From Scolanthus callimorphus (taxonomy: Eukaryota > Cnidaria > Anthozoa > Actiniaria > Edwardsiidae), in NCBI GenBank assembly GCA_033964015.1, contig CM066919.1:992001-1056000 (forward strand): DNA of 64,000 nt, written 5' to 3'. Both the position numbers and the translations under genes were made by a program. Each line of letters opens with the position of its first letter. Positions within the stretch are counted from its first letter, which is position 1. This document shows, in pieces, positions 35,838 through 46,460 of the stretch. The notes under the pieces were generated by a model. The model saw only the letters and a list, made by a program, of their open reading frames with translations. It was not told where the DNA came from and ran no database searches.

Positions 35838-38195
35838 CATGTCCACCAAGATTATCACCACCATCCCTGTCATCTTCTCATCCTCTTCACAAATGGTCAT
35901 CACATCTTACTCGTCGCCCCATCCTCTTCATCACATCCTCGTCATCTTATCATCCTCTTCACACATGGTCATCACATCCTACTCGTCACCCCATCCTCAT
36001 CATCACATCCCCGTCATCTTATCATCCTCTTCACACATGGTCCTCCTCCACATCATCCTCTTCACACATGATCATCACATCCCACTCGTCGCCCCATACT
36101 CATCATCGCATCCCTGTCATCTTATCATCCTCTTCACATATGGTCATCACATCCTACTCGTCACCCATCCTCATCATCTCATCCCTGTCATCTTATCCTC
36201 CTCGTCACACATGATCATCACATCCCACTCGTCGCCCCATACTCATCATCACATCCCTGTCATCTTATCATCCTCTTCACACATGATCATCACATCCCAC
36301 TCGTCACCCCATTCTCATCATCACAACCCTGTCATCTTATCATCCTCTTCACACATGATCATCACATCCCACTCGTCGCCCCGTACTCATCATCACATCC
36401 CTGTCATCTTATCATCCTCTTCACACATGATCATCACATCCCACTCGTCACCCCATCCTCATCATCACAACCCTGTCATCTTATCATCCTCTTCACACAT
36501 GATCATCACATCCCACTCGTCGCCCCATACTCATCACATCCCTGTCATCTTATCATCCTCTTCACACATGATCGTCACATCCCACTCGTCGCCCCATACT
36601 CATCATCACATCCCTGTCATCTTATCCTCTTCACACATGGTCATCACATCCTACTCGTCACCCCATACTCATCACATCCCCGTCATCTTATCATCCTCTT
36701 CACACATGATCATCACATCCCACTCGTCACCCCATCCTCATCATCACAACCCTGTCATCTTATCATCCTCTTCACACATGATCATCACATCCCACTCGTC
36801 GCCCCATACTCATCATCACATCCCTGTCATCTTATCATCCTCTTCACACATGATCATCACATCCCACTCGTCACCCCATCCTCATCATCACAACCCTGTC
36901 ATCTTATCATCCTCTTCACACATGATCATCACATCCCACTCGTCACCCCATCCTCATCATCTCATCCACGTCATCTCATCCCCTTACACATGATCACCAC
37001 ATCCTACTCGTCACCCCATCCTCATCCTCACATCCCAGTCATCTTATCATCCTCTTCACACATGATCATCACATTCTAGTCGTCACCCCATCCTCATCAT
37101 CACATCCCTGTCATCTTATCATCCTCTTCACACATGGTCATCACATCCTACTCGTCACCCCATACTCATCACATCCCCGTCATCTTATCATCCTCTTACA
37201 CATGGTCATCACATCCCACTCGTCACCCCATCCTCATCATCACATCCCTGTCATCTTATCATCCTCTTCACACATGATCATCACATCCTACTCGTCACCC
37301 CATCCTCATCATCACATCCCAGTCATCTTATCATCCTCTTCACACATGATCATCACATCCTAGTCGTCACCCCATCCTCATCATTACATCCCTGTCATCT
37401 TATCATCCTCTTCACACATGGTCATCACATCCTACTCGTCACCCCATCCTCATCATCACATCCCCGTCATCTTATCATCCTCTTACACATGGTCATCACA
37501 TCCTACTCGTCACCCCATACTCATCACATCCCTGTCATCTTATCATCCTCTTCACACATGGTCATCACATCCTACTCGTCACCCCATCCTCATCATCACA
37601 TCCCTGTCATCTTATCATCCTTTTCACACATGGTCATCACATCCCACTCGTCACCCCATACTCATCACATCCCAGTCATCTTATCATCCTCTTACACATG
37701 GTCATCACATCCTACTCGTCACCCCATCCTCATCATCACATCCCTGTCATCTTATCATCCTCTTCACACATGATCATCACATCCTACTCGTCACCCCAGC
37801 CTCATCATCACAACCCTGTCATCTTATCATCCTCTTCACACATGATCATCACATCCCACTCGTCACCCCATCCTCATCATCTCATCCACGTCATCTCATC
37901 ATCCTCTTACACATGGTCATCATCCTACTCGTCACCCCATCCTCATCATCACATCCCCGTCATCTTATCATCCTCTTCACACATGATCATCACATCCTAC
38001 TCGTCACCCCATCCTCATCATCACATTCCTGTCATCTTATCATCCTCTTCACACATGATCATCACATCGCACTCGTCGCCTCATCCCCGTCATCTCATCC
38101 CCGTCATCTCATCATCCTCTTTACACATGATCATCACATCCTACTCGTCACCTCATCATCACATCCCAGTCATCTTATCATCCTCTTCACACATT
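35838..38195. repeat. 2.4-kb minisatellite, 69-72-bp unit
   Basis: About 33 tandem copies of a unit containing CATCTTATCATCCTCTTCAC, ACATGATCATCACATCC and a CTCGTCACCCCATCCTCATC segment. Most length variants differ by 3 bp (CATCATCACATC against CATCACATC), so a single frame stays open for 384 codons (35839-36993) and again further on, encoding 23- or 24-residue His/Ser-rich repeats. A few units lose one base and shift the frame. The plus strand is very poor in G. There is no clear start context, intron or domain, so it is called a satellite and not a gene. Confidence 0.9.
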
Positions 38196-38490
38196 TTCAA
38201 AAATGTTCAAAAATTTCTCTACCTCTGATGAAATTCCAGGCTCCCGCACAACCCCTGCAACTCCTAAAGGAAATTCCAACTTCTCTACTGACGCCTGTGG
38301 AAGTTGCAAATGAATCACCCTGTGGAATTCACGGCCGTAATTTCACTTAAAATTGAAAGGGAACTTACTTTCTTGCTATGTGCTGTGAGATTCAGCAGGG
38401 GCTTTCATGTTTCTCCAGGTTTTCCCGTGATGCAACGAACTCTCCAATACGGTGCTCAATGAAGATCTTGATTTAATTTTAGCGGATTGC

Positions 38491-39189
38491 TTTAAGGTTA
38501 CTGAGAACATTCGCGGACGTCCTCGGAAAAAAAAAATCATACAACTCCTTAGTTTAATCAAAACATGTCAATCTATATATCGTTGGAAAGCTTATAGAAT
38601 GGACTAGCGGGCTATGGCAAAAAGAAATTATTTTTTAATAAATATAATTTTGTAAAAGGTTTTATTTAAAATGTGGGTGTGACACTTTCAAGAGCTACCC
38701 CTGCAGAACTGCTTGACCTTGATTCCCAAGTAACACATTGTTTTAATCCTTTAAAGTGTTTCTCAAAACTGTGTCTGTGTTTTTTTTTTCTTAGTTCAAA
38801 AGTTATGGAACTTTTAAATTTCCAAGGTCAAATTTTATAGAATGTTCACGCTCTAAAATTTAAAAATTCATAACTTTTGAACTAAACAAAATTTAAAAAA
38901 ACGCAGAGACGGTTTTTGAGAAACACCTTTAAGGATAAAACAATGTGTTTCTTGGGAGTCAAGGTCAAGCAGTTCTGCAGCGATAGCTCTTGAAAATGCC
39001 ACACTCAAATTTTTAATAAAACCTTTAAAAAATTTCTAATTATGAAAAAAACAATTCTTTTTGCCACAGTTCGCTAGTCCATTCTATAAGCTTTCCAACG
39101 ATATATAGGTTGACATGTTTTGGTTAAACTAAGGACGAGTATGATTTTTTTTACCGAGGACGTGCGCGAAGGTTCTCAGTAACCTTAAA
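38491..39189. mobile_element. 0.7-kb foldback element (palindrome)
   Basis: TTTAAGGTTACTGAGAAC at 38491 is mirrored by GTTCTCAGTAACCTTAA at 39173. The arms of roughly 340 bp match throughout (for example ATCGTTGGAAAGCTTATAG and its complement, and TTCTCAAAACTGTGTCTG with its diverged complement), meeting near 38840. No coding frame. It lies between the minisatellite and the upstream block of sensor copy 3. Confidence 0.85.
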
Positions 39190-39247
39190 AGCAAGAAAGA
39201 AAAGGAAGAAAAAAAAAAGAAATATTTATGCACCTTTAAAGAGCCTC

Positions 39248-39440
39248 TGTCAGCCTCCATTTTGTCAGCCTAGCAACATACCGAAACAGAGAAAGCATCC
39301 ATTTCCATCGGCTGATTTAGGGAATGTAGTGCAATATTTGCAGTTGAATTCGATAAATGAATAATAAAACTTCCTTTTTAGAAGACTATTTCAAGATTTC
39401 TACACGTAATTCGTTGTCTGATATCGACTGAAAACAATGA
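39248..39440 (+). promoter_or_regulatory. Conserved upstream block of calcium-sensor copy 3
   Basis: Starts GTCAGCCTCCATTTTGTCAG, with CAGAGAAAGCATCCATTTCC and ATCGGCTGATTTAGGGAATG. It is closest to the orphan block at 20938, including the distal ACACGTAATTCGTTGTCTGA part. It lies about 560 bp before the coding exon, with a MITE between. Confidence 0.55.
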
Positions 39441-39465
39441 CAAAGGAGTTGCTGACTATGGCTCT

Positions 39466-39740
39466 TTACCACTGTATGCATTGCTACGCGACCTCAAAGT
39501 TCAATGTTGCGATTGGCGATTGTTAGCTGTCAATCAAACCAAAACGCTGGATTCGGCTACTTCAGAGGGCCGACATTGATTGCAAAATCAACCAAAATGG
39601 TTTAAGCTATCCATTGGTTCCCTTGAATAGAAGGTTTAACTTTCTGGTTCAAGAAAATTGACATTACAACTTTCTTGCGTAAAATCGCCAATCGCCCAAC
39701 AGTGAATTTTGAGGTCGCGTAGCAATGCATACAGTGGTAA
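39466..39740. repeat. MITE in the presumed 5'-UTR intron of sensor copy 3
   Basis: TTACCACTGTATGCATTGCT and AGCAATGCATACAGTGGTAA are perfect ends. The inverted repeat extends inward through GCGACCTCAAA and CGATTGGCGAT. It ends about 57 bp before the splice acceptor of the coding exon. Confidence 0.85.
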
Positions 39741-39797
39741 TTTGCACACATAATAGTGTGGCCATATAAATAATTCGAAATTTGTTCTGCTCCGCAG

Positions 39798-40392
39798 GTA
39801 GCATATTATTATGGGTAAACAGAATAGCAAATTAAAGCCAGAAATACTGCAAGACCTGCGAAACAACACCGAGTTCAACGATCAGGAGCTACAGGAATGG
39901 TATAAAGGCTTCCTTAAAGATTGTCCCAGCGGTCACCTTACAGTGGAGGAGTTCAAAAAGATCTACGGGAACTTCTTCCCCTACGGCGACGCATCCAAAT
40001 TTGCCGAGCACGTGTTCCGTACGTTCGACGCTAACGGTGATGGGACGATCGATTTCCGTGAGTTCATCTGCGCGTTGTCCGTAACGTCTCGTGGCAAACT
40101 CGAGCAGAAACTCAAGTGGGCATTTAATATGTATGACTTAGACGGTAACGGATATATCTCAAGACAGGAAATGTTAGAAATCGTACAAGCTATTTATAAA
40201 ATGGTTGGCAGTGTTATGAAGATGCCGGAAGACGAGAGCACGCCAGAGAAGCGAACGGATAAGATCTTCAGACAAATGGATAAGAATTTGGATGGGAAAT
40301 TATCGCTGGAAGAGTTTATCGAAGGAGCAAAGAGCGACCCGTCTATTGTTAGGCTACTTCAGTGCGATCCTTCGTGTGGATTTGCATCTTAG
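39798..40392 (+). CDS. Neuronal calcium sensor (hippocalcin/neurocalcin type), copy 3, intact
   Basis: The coding exon follows the acceptor CTGCTCCGCAG (ends 39797). ATG is at 39811 and the stop ends at 40392, giving 193 residues, the normal NCS length. The N-terminus [11 protein letters not shown] has the Gly-2 myristoylation signal. EF1 is degenerate ([12 protein letters not shown], with the Cys-Pro that prevents calcium binding). EF2 [14 protein letters not shown]3 [12 protein letters not shown] and EF4 [12 protein letters not shown] look able to bind calcium. The C-terminus is [12 protein letters not shown]. From the family, it is a myristoyl-switch calcium sensor that regulates membrane signalling in neurons. 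The coding region has no intron, unlike vertebrate hippocalcin genes. Parts of the gene are identical to copies 1 and 2 and other parts strongly diverged. Confidence 0.93.
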
Positions 40393-41440
40393 TAAACTAT
40401 TCTAATATCGTAATAATACATATCTAGATATTAGGGAGCAACTGCTATTACTATAACATTGTTCCTACTGACGACGACTCTTATCTGATGAGGAGGACCG
40501 AGTCGTTATCAAAATTCCATGTACAAATTTAAATATTTGAGTCGCCGTGTCTTCTCGTTACTCTGTATATCTCTTATTAGTGTGCCTTGTAAAAATTTAA
40601 GACGTTTATGTTTTAGTAAGGTAAGATATTCAAAGAGGGCATCGCCCTTAATTGCTAACTAGTCATAGGGAGTTTTCCACTACGTGGTAAATACTGTTAT
40701 AATAGTAATAATTATTTCAATTTTGTAATATTAACCCATGAAAATAGACATTCTCTAGGGTCAGCGACCAAGTACGCTCCAATCATCATGAATTTCTCAA
40801 CACGAAGAGGGGATAAAGCCCGAGTTTAAGACAGTTTCTCTTGACATTGACAGACACGATGCTTGTGTAGCTCGTCAATATCAAGAGAACTCAGCGACGT
40901 CAATATCTCCTGAAGCTACGTTGGAGTTCTACAAGGATTAACATTTGGGCCACCCGAATATATAATCTGGATGTCGTCGGAGAAACCTGGGAAAGAACAG
41001 TCGCATTGTCGGACGCTGTATTTAAGGATGAAAACCGAGAATGAGAATGTAATATGATATGGTCGGAAGTATAAACCGCGACAAATGATAATCATATCCG
41101 GCGATCGGAAATAAAAGGTCCAAAATACCGCATTCATCGTTTGTCCGTTGTCTTTTAGGCCCCTTCTCGTACCTAGGTCTCCTGGCTCGTCACCTCCGGG
41201 AAGTTCTCTGTTGACAGCCATTGGCTCAAGTCCCCCCGGCTCGTGCGATTTTTTTATTTACGCCCACTTTATGACACTTAGAAATTTTTCAGGCAAGTTA
41301 TTGAGAAAAAAGGAAAAAGTATGATGATGGTGCGAACCCTAAACCCTGTGCAAATTACCTATTCATAACCAAACATCCTCCTTTTAATTCACTAGCTAGC
41401 CGCCATCTTGAAGTGCCGCGTAAAAAATAAATTCTCGCCC
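40393..41440. other. 3' flank of sensor copy 3; no further gene
   Basis: The 3' untranslated region of copy 3 presumably lies in the first few hundred bases, but no strong AATAAA signal was seen near the stop. A GGCTCGTCACCTCCGGGAAG motif at about 41185 is a solitary copy of the end of the element at 41441. Confidence 0.4.
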
Positions 41441-41779
41441 GGCTCGTCACCTCCGGGAAGTTCTCTGGTGGCAGCCATCGATACAAATACTTGAGAGAAC
41501 GAAATTTCTGTGCATGCCCAAACGTTTCACGATAGGCCAACCAGCGAAGGCCCTCAAATAGCTGCCACCAGAGCCTGCGCCAAGAGGTGACGAATGGCCA
41601 ATCAGCGAAGGCCCTCCGATGGCTGCCACCAGAGCCTGCGCCAAGAGGTGACGAATGGCCAATCAGCGAAGGCCCTCAAATAGCTGCCACCAGAGCCTGC
41701 GCCAAGAGGTGACGAATGGCCAATCAGCGAAGGCCCTCATATGGCTGCCACCAGAGCCTGCGCCAAGAGGTGATGAGCA
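41441..41779. repeat. MITE-like element with four 61-bp tandem units
   Basis: The left end GGCTCGTCACCTCCGG with CTCTGGTGGCAGCCAT matches the right end ATGGCTGCCACCAGAG with AGAGGTGATGAGC in inverted form. Between them a 61-bp unit (GGCCAATCAGCGAAGGCCCT and so on) starts at 41535, 41596, 41657 and 41718. Frames predicted here on both strands are repeat-encoded. Confidence 0.85.
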
Positions 41780-42437
41780 GGGGAGCTCTGGATGTTTTAG
41801 GCTCGAACAGGGATCACAGTTCGGGTCAAACTTGCGCACGCGGGATCCCAGGGAACAACAAACTCCGACCTTCAGGAGGTAGTTTTGGGCCCAAAAAGTG
41901 TATTTGCACCGTGAATAACTTTGCACACAAAAAACAGTGTTGCTAATAAAATGATTTTTCAACCCATTGCGGGCCGCTGAAATGCGTGAGTTGGAATCGT
42001 CAAACCCGAAGCACAGATTTGAGTAAACGTTAAAGTACAGCAAATGTAGAGAGAGTGCGATCGAAGTTTGCACTAGGAGCTAAATAGTTGATGATGTAGA
42101 CATTTTAAGCTGTTCCGGCCCGGAACAACTCAACAAGGTCAACTTGCTTCCAATTCCATCCGCTCTATGATAGACGCAGGCACACCAAATTGTTTGCCAT
42201 GGGGGACAGATAAAAAGTTTTTCAACCACAGGCTCCCCAGGATCATTGAGCGAACTCCAGAGTTGATAGTTTGCAGTTTTCTTGCGTCGCTGTGTGAAGT
42301 TTGACTGAGTTCGATGAGCGCTAAAATGAAAGTGCCTACGAAAAATAAAAAAATTGAAAAACGCCCTTATCTAGTCCTTTAGTACCTAAATAAACCACTA
42401 CTAGCATTTACTTGGTTAGAAATGCACTCAGACACTT

Positions 42438-43100
42438 TAATGCCTGGGTCAAAGGGACCACGCCCTGTTTAGCATTCGATTTGTTCTTAGTTAGCATACG
42501 TCCAACTTATCCTTCCAATTCCCTTACAATATTCAAGACCTCAACGTCCTTGATAATTTCATAAGTTTCTGTTACCATAGAAACAAAAGCCCGACCTTTG
42601 ACCTCTGTTTCAAAGTTTCGTTTCAAAGCTTGACGAGGAGTGGAAAATGCAAACAAACCTGCAATTAAACTAAATGAAGTAATAGGCCATACCTTGAAGG
42701 TTATCAGTCCAACTAGATATCGTGCATAATGTTTTCATTTACGAAGTTATTAGCAGATATCATATTTCAGAATGTCCAAAAATAGGTTTCCTGATGAAAT
42801 GGACATCATATCTAGTTGGACCAGTGATACTTGTCCTAGCATTAATTACATAACATCTTGATATCCTTGAAATTTTTTGCCTTTCCTTTACTCGCGAGGC
42901 AGTTTTTAAAATTTCTTTTCTTTGGAGTTCAAAGGTCACATTCCACGTTGCCATGGGGATGTCAACTGGAATTTGTTTAACTTTTGCCGAACAACAATTC
43001 TAAATAAGAAATGAATGGTAAAGATTAAAAGTCTCGATATAGACCACCCCCTAAGGTTTTTGAGCCGCCATTTTGAAAGCAACTGAGACCCAGGCATTAA
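42438..43100. repeat. Foldback element with TAATGCCTGGGTC ends
   Basis: TTTAATGCCTGGGTC near 42440 is matched by GACCCAGGCATTA near 43090. Inside, GTCCAACTAGATAT and ATATCTAGTTGGAC, and GACCTTTGACCTCTG and GAGTTCAAAGGTCAC, also pair. The arms are diverged. About 660 bp and non-coding. Confidence 0.65.
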
Positions 43101-43424
43101 CATAGCTGAGCACTTTTAAGCGAGTTTTAGCCAATTTATTGTCACCTCGTACTCTTACTATGTTCTGGAAGGCCGCAAACTGCAAAATTCCGAACGCTCA
43201 GCGATTCCACAAATTTCCCTCGATTTTTTTCCAAAAATCATTGTCGCTTGCTCAAACAAACCACACAGAATAAAAGTACAACTATTCCGCTTTCTTGCTT
43301 ACCTTTTTCGTGAATAACAACCCTCTCTGAATGATATAAATGCAAATCTTTTCAGCCTCGTCGATTCGGCCTGTATCAATTACAATATATACTTCTTAAC
43401 ATATAAATCGAACTGAAATATGGC

Positions 43425-43522
43425 GGCAAATTATTAATAACTATTGTTCTTGACTTACTAGCCTCGTGTTAGTAAGTCAATTTGATCAGGAACAATAACT
43501 ATTCAAATTTGCCGCCATAGAT
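43425..43522. repeat. Hairpin with TATGGCGGCAAAT ends
   Basis: TATGGCGGCAAATTATTAAT pairs with TTCAAATTTGCCGCCATA, and TTGACTTACTA pairs with TAGTAAGTCAA around a short loop. The ends contain a CGCCAT motif similar to the YY1-type core in the sensor upstream blocks; this may be chance. Confidence 0.65.
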
Positions 43523-43656
43523 TTTGATTCGGTGTAATTAGGCTCTAACAGAAACCTGGCTCTAATTATTGTACTTAGAAGAGCCGTCATAGTGAAGGAA
43601 GAGAAAATTAATTCGAATTACTACGATTCTTGTTTTTCAATCGTTTCTGGCTACAG

Positions 43657-44226
43657 GCGCAAACCTGCTTAGCCGGTTCTCCGGGAATTCCCCGACAGGC
43701 ATGGCGCACCGGGACCTGCTGGGCGTTGATGGACAGGAAGGAAAGACACGCCCGCGTGGCCCCGCGGGGCAGGCTGAAGCTACGGATTGCCTGGAGCGCG
43801 AGGAATGCGGGAGTTAAAGGGGATATTGGAGCGCCTGTCTGTGAAGGAGTCACTGGCCTGTGAAATGAAGACAATTGAAAAAATCTGCATAACAACAGCG
43901 AACGATCAATTTTGACTTTAAACCATAATTTTCGCCTCTGGTGCAAGCCTGAAAGTGTGTGGTGCAAAAGTTCAGAGTAAGATATGATCATATTCTAGCT
44001 GCTCTGCGATTTTTGGCCTTAAGTTTTGTGTCTGGAGCTTAATATTTCGAAGTTTTCGAAGACAGCACGAGATGTTTTTGTTCTGTAGATTATTTATTTT
44101 GTTTTCATTTCACAGGAAGTGAATATTTAGCGCATGGCAAATGCGTTTTGCCGCGGTGTTGAATTAAGGGAGATCGAGGCGAGAGGGGCAGCAGAGGGGA
44201 GACTGGGCCTGCTTACACTAACTGGA
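43657..44226 (+). pseudogene. CTHRC1-like gene relic A (collagen exon, split)
   Basis: After an acceptor-like CTGGCTACAG (ends 43656), the sequence ACCTGCTTAGCCGGTTCTCC and the following Gly-X-Y coding region match exon 2 of the genes at 47774, 49415 and 53868, but with frame errors. The match breaks near 43855 and resumes at about 44163 (GGGAGATCGAGGCGAGAGG through ACACTAACTGGAGAGG). About 300 bp of unrelated sequence lies between. No exon 1 or exon 3 was found nearby. It is the most diverged member, a dead fragment. Confidence 0.75.
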
Positions 44227-44329
44227 GAGGTATAGCGAGCCGGCAGTGAGCGAGGGGACAGAAATCACTCAGACAACCTAAGCGCCGTCCACAAAGGTGG
44301 ATGAATCAATAAATTAATGGAGCACGTAA

Positions 44330-44432
44330 CTGGTTTTAAATCCTGCTTACACTACTGAACGCACATGACCAGCAGTACTCATACGTCAGCGCATGTGTTC
44401 ATTAGTAAAGCAGGTTTTAAAACCGGTTTATA
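44330..44432. repeat. Short hairpin element
   Basis: TAACTGGTTTTAAATCCTGC pairs with GCAGGTTTTAAAACCGGTTTA, with CGCACATGA and GCATGTGTTC as a further inner pair. Confidence 0.6.
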
Positions 44433-44579
44433 CGGGGTCTCGTTTAATTTGTTCGCGGTGCTCAACGTTGTTTGCCAACATTAGGGTCAGATAAATTATG
44501 CTCCAAGGTTCGAGTATTATGCTTTTGAGCATTATACTCAAAATTATGCTCGACGTATTGCACGACGTATAATATAGTA

Positions 44580-45218
44580 CAGCCCGTGCAAAAACGTCGC
44601 GCAAAAACATTATGCACGACGTATTATATTTTTTCGACGCACTTTCCCCCAGTGCTCTTTTATGAAAAACAACCTTGGCAACCAGGGTACCAGGCCTCCA
44701 ATACTTAGCAGCCAAAATCCTTTCTCGGAATGATCAAAACAGACTGCACTCACTAATTTTGAATGACTATGTTGGTTTTATTTGAAAACAGAGAACAGAA
44801 AAGGATACATCAGACAACCCGTGCGAAGGAAGCGCGTGCGATCAAAGAGGAAGTCGTTGCTATTTTTGGCTCATTGTGCTCAACCTGGTCTGCCGTGTTC
44901 CTTTTTATTCCCCACCCTCCCCTCCCTCTTCCTTGTCACTCGCCCTTAGGAGCCTCGCCTGGTCTCCTCCCCATACATAATATAGCACAATAATGCCAAA
45001 AGCTCTATATGAACGTCTTATCTGTTTTGAGCTTCATTACGTGAACCTGTATGTTTCTATAAACCTTAGAGCACGTCAGGTCAATTTTAAAAGCAATCAA
45101 TAACGGGATGCAATTAGCATTTGAAACGGGCAATTACTTCAAACGAGTATTGATTTACATATACGAGTACCCCCCACCAGTACCTAATGAGTATCCTATG
45201 TGTATGATACCCGTATAT
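44580..45218 (+). repeat. Duplicated block upstream of the CTHRC1-like array (copy 1)
   Basis: Matches 51957-52585 from GTGCAAAAACGTCGCGCAAA to CGAGTACCCCCCACCAGTAC. In the second copy it runs directly into the flank of gene D, while here about 1.28 kb (45219-46494) intervenes. This shows the larger unit that was duplicated to give D. Confidence 0.8.
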
Positions 45219-45737
45219 TTGCGTTTCCGACGAAGGAGGAAACGCCACCTATTCGGGTAGCTTTCGGCGAGTTCTCGGCTGGATGCTATGCCATTTTATC
45301 CTCGAGACTTTGAGGAATGGCCTCGTTTTCATGCTAGAAAAGTGACGTAATATTTTAGCGCCAATGACGTTCCTAGACCCCGCATGTCGTAGAGATCGCG
45401 GGCTCAGAAACATGCCTCGTTTTCGTGCAGAGACATGCTCTTTCACGGGAAGGCTGTTTTTATACCTCGAGGTGAACTGTTGACAAGTCACTGAGCGCAC
45501 AAGAAGTTCTGCACAGTTCTTGTGCGTGGATATTTTGACTTGTGCTTGGACAAAAGACTCAACGAAAGGTACGGGACATTGATCACAACATCAAATCACT
45601 CTACAATACATTTTTGGCTAAGAAAACAACGTTATATTTTTCTCTGAGCGTGAAATCCATCCAAATTTTTACGGCGAATCGATCTTCGCCACGCGGGTGC
45701 GTGTCTTCGACCGAATGTCAGAAGAACACAGAGCAGA

Positions 45738-45898
45738 AATTCCAGTTTCTTCGCTGGATTGCCTGATTTAGGTTTGAAAGTTAACACAATGCCAGTTACT
45801 TCGCTGGTGGCCTGATTTTGGTCTCAACGACAACACAAATCCCAGTTTCTTCGCTGGGTGGCCTGATTTGGGTCTGAAAGTCAACTCAAATCCCAGCT
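45738..45898. repeat. 50-bp tandem repeat, three copies
   Basis: CCAGTTTCTTCGCTGG-type sequence starts at about 45742, 45792 and 45843, each followed by GCCTGATTT and a GTCTGAAAGT-like segment. Confidence 0.75.
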
Positions 45899-45934
45899 CT
45901 GATTTGTGCCAAATGAAGGTTTTCTATGATCAGA

Positions 45935-46058
45935 CAGGGGCGTAGCCAGGAATTTGGTTGGGGGCCCAATAGTGAAAACATGGGACGAAAATTTTCAAAT
46001 TTCCTCCAGCAAATACAGTAAATGTATAGCAAAATCTCCCGTCCTGGCTACGCCCCTG
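45935..46058. repeat. MITE with CAGGGGCGTAGCCAGGA ends
   Basis: The ends CAGGGGCGTAGCCAGGA and TCCTGGCTACGCCCCTG are inverted. TCAGA borders both sides (45930-45934 and 46059-46063), suggesting a 5-bp target duplication. The interior matches part of the 4165-4312 fragment. Confidence 0.8.
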
Positions 46059-46460
46059 TCAGACTTTACATACAATTCCTACTTACTTGTCAGAATAGAC
46101 AGTTCACAGCCCTACATATAGCTTTTCACATGTGTGTTCAAAATTTAATCATGGAACCTTGTATGACTTAAATTTTGTTGTAAGTGGCAGAGCTTCTGAC
46201 ATTGTGATCAATGTTTCCAGAAAAGAAAAAAGTTATGCTCTGATGAACTTGACACTTTGTCAGTTGGCAATGCAATGCATAATATTAGAAAAACAGTAAG
46301 GAGTCCTACTAGAAAAAAGCAATCTAAAGAGAATTGACAGAGAGCCATCAAGAGTCTGTCTTAGCCAGGACCAAAATATTCCTCGAAAAATACATGCGCC
46401 ATGAATGAAAAAGCAATTACATTCTAATGATCTCAGTCTAACAATTGTTAACAGTTCAGG

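Noticed and set aside
35839..36993. 384-codon open frame as a His/Ser-rich protein gene
   Set aside because: It is wholly made of minisatellite units, has no signal, domain or splice context, and neighbouring units break the frame. Kept as a repeat, with the frame preservation listed as a finding.
35838..38195. CRISPR-like array
   Set aside because: The units are contiguous and near-identical, with no unique spacers, and the host is a eukaryote.
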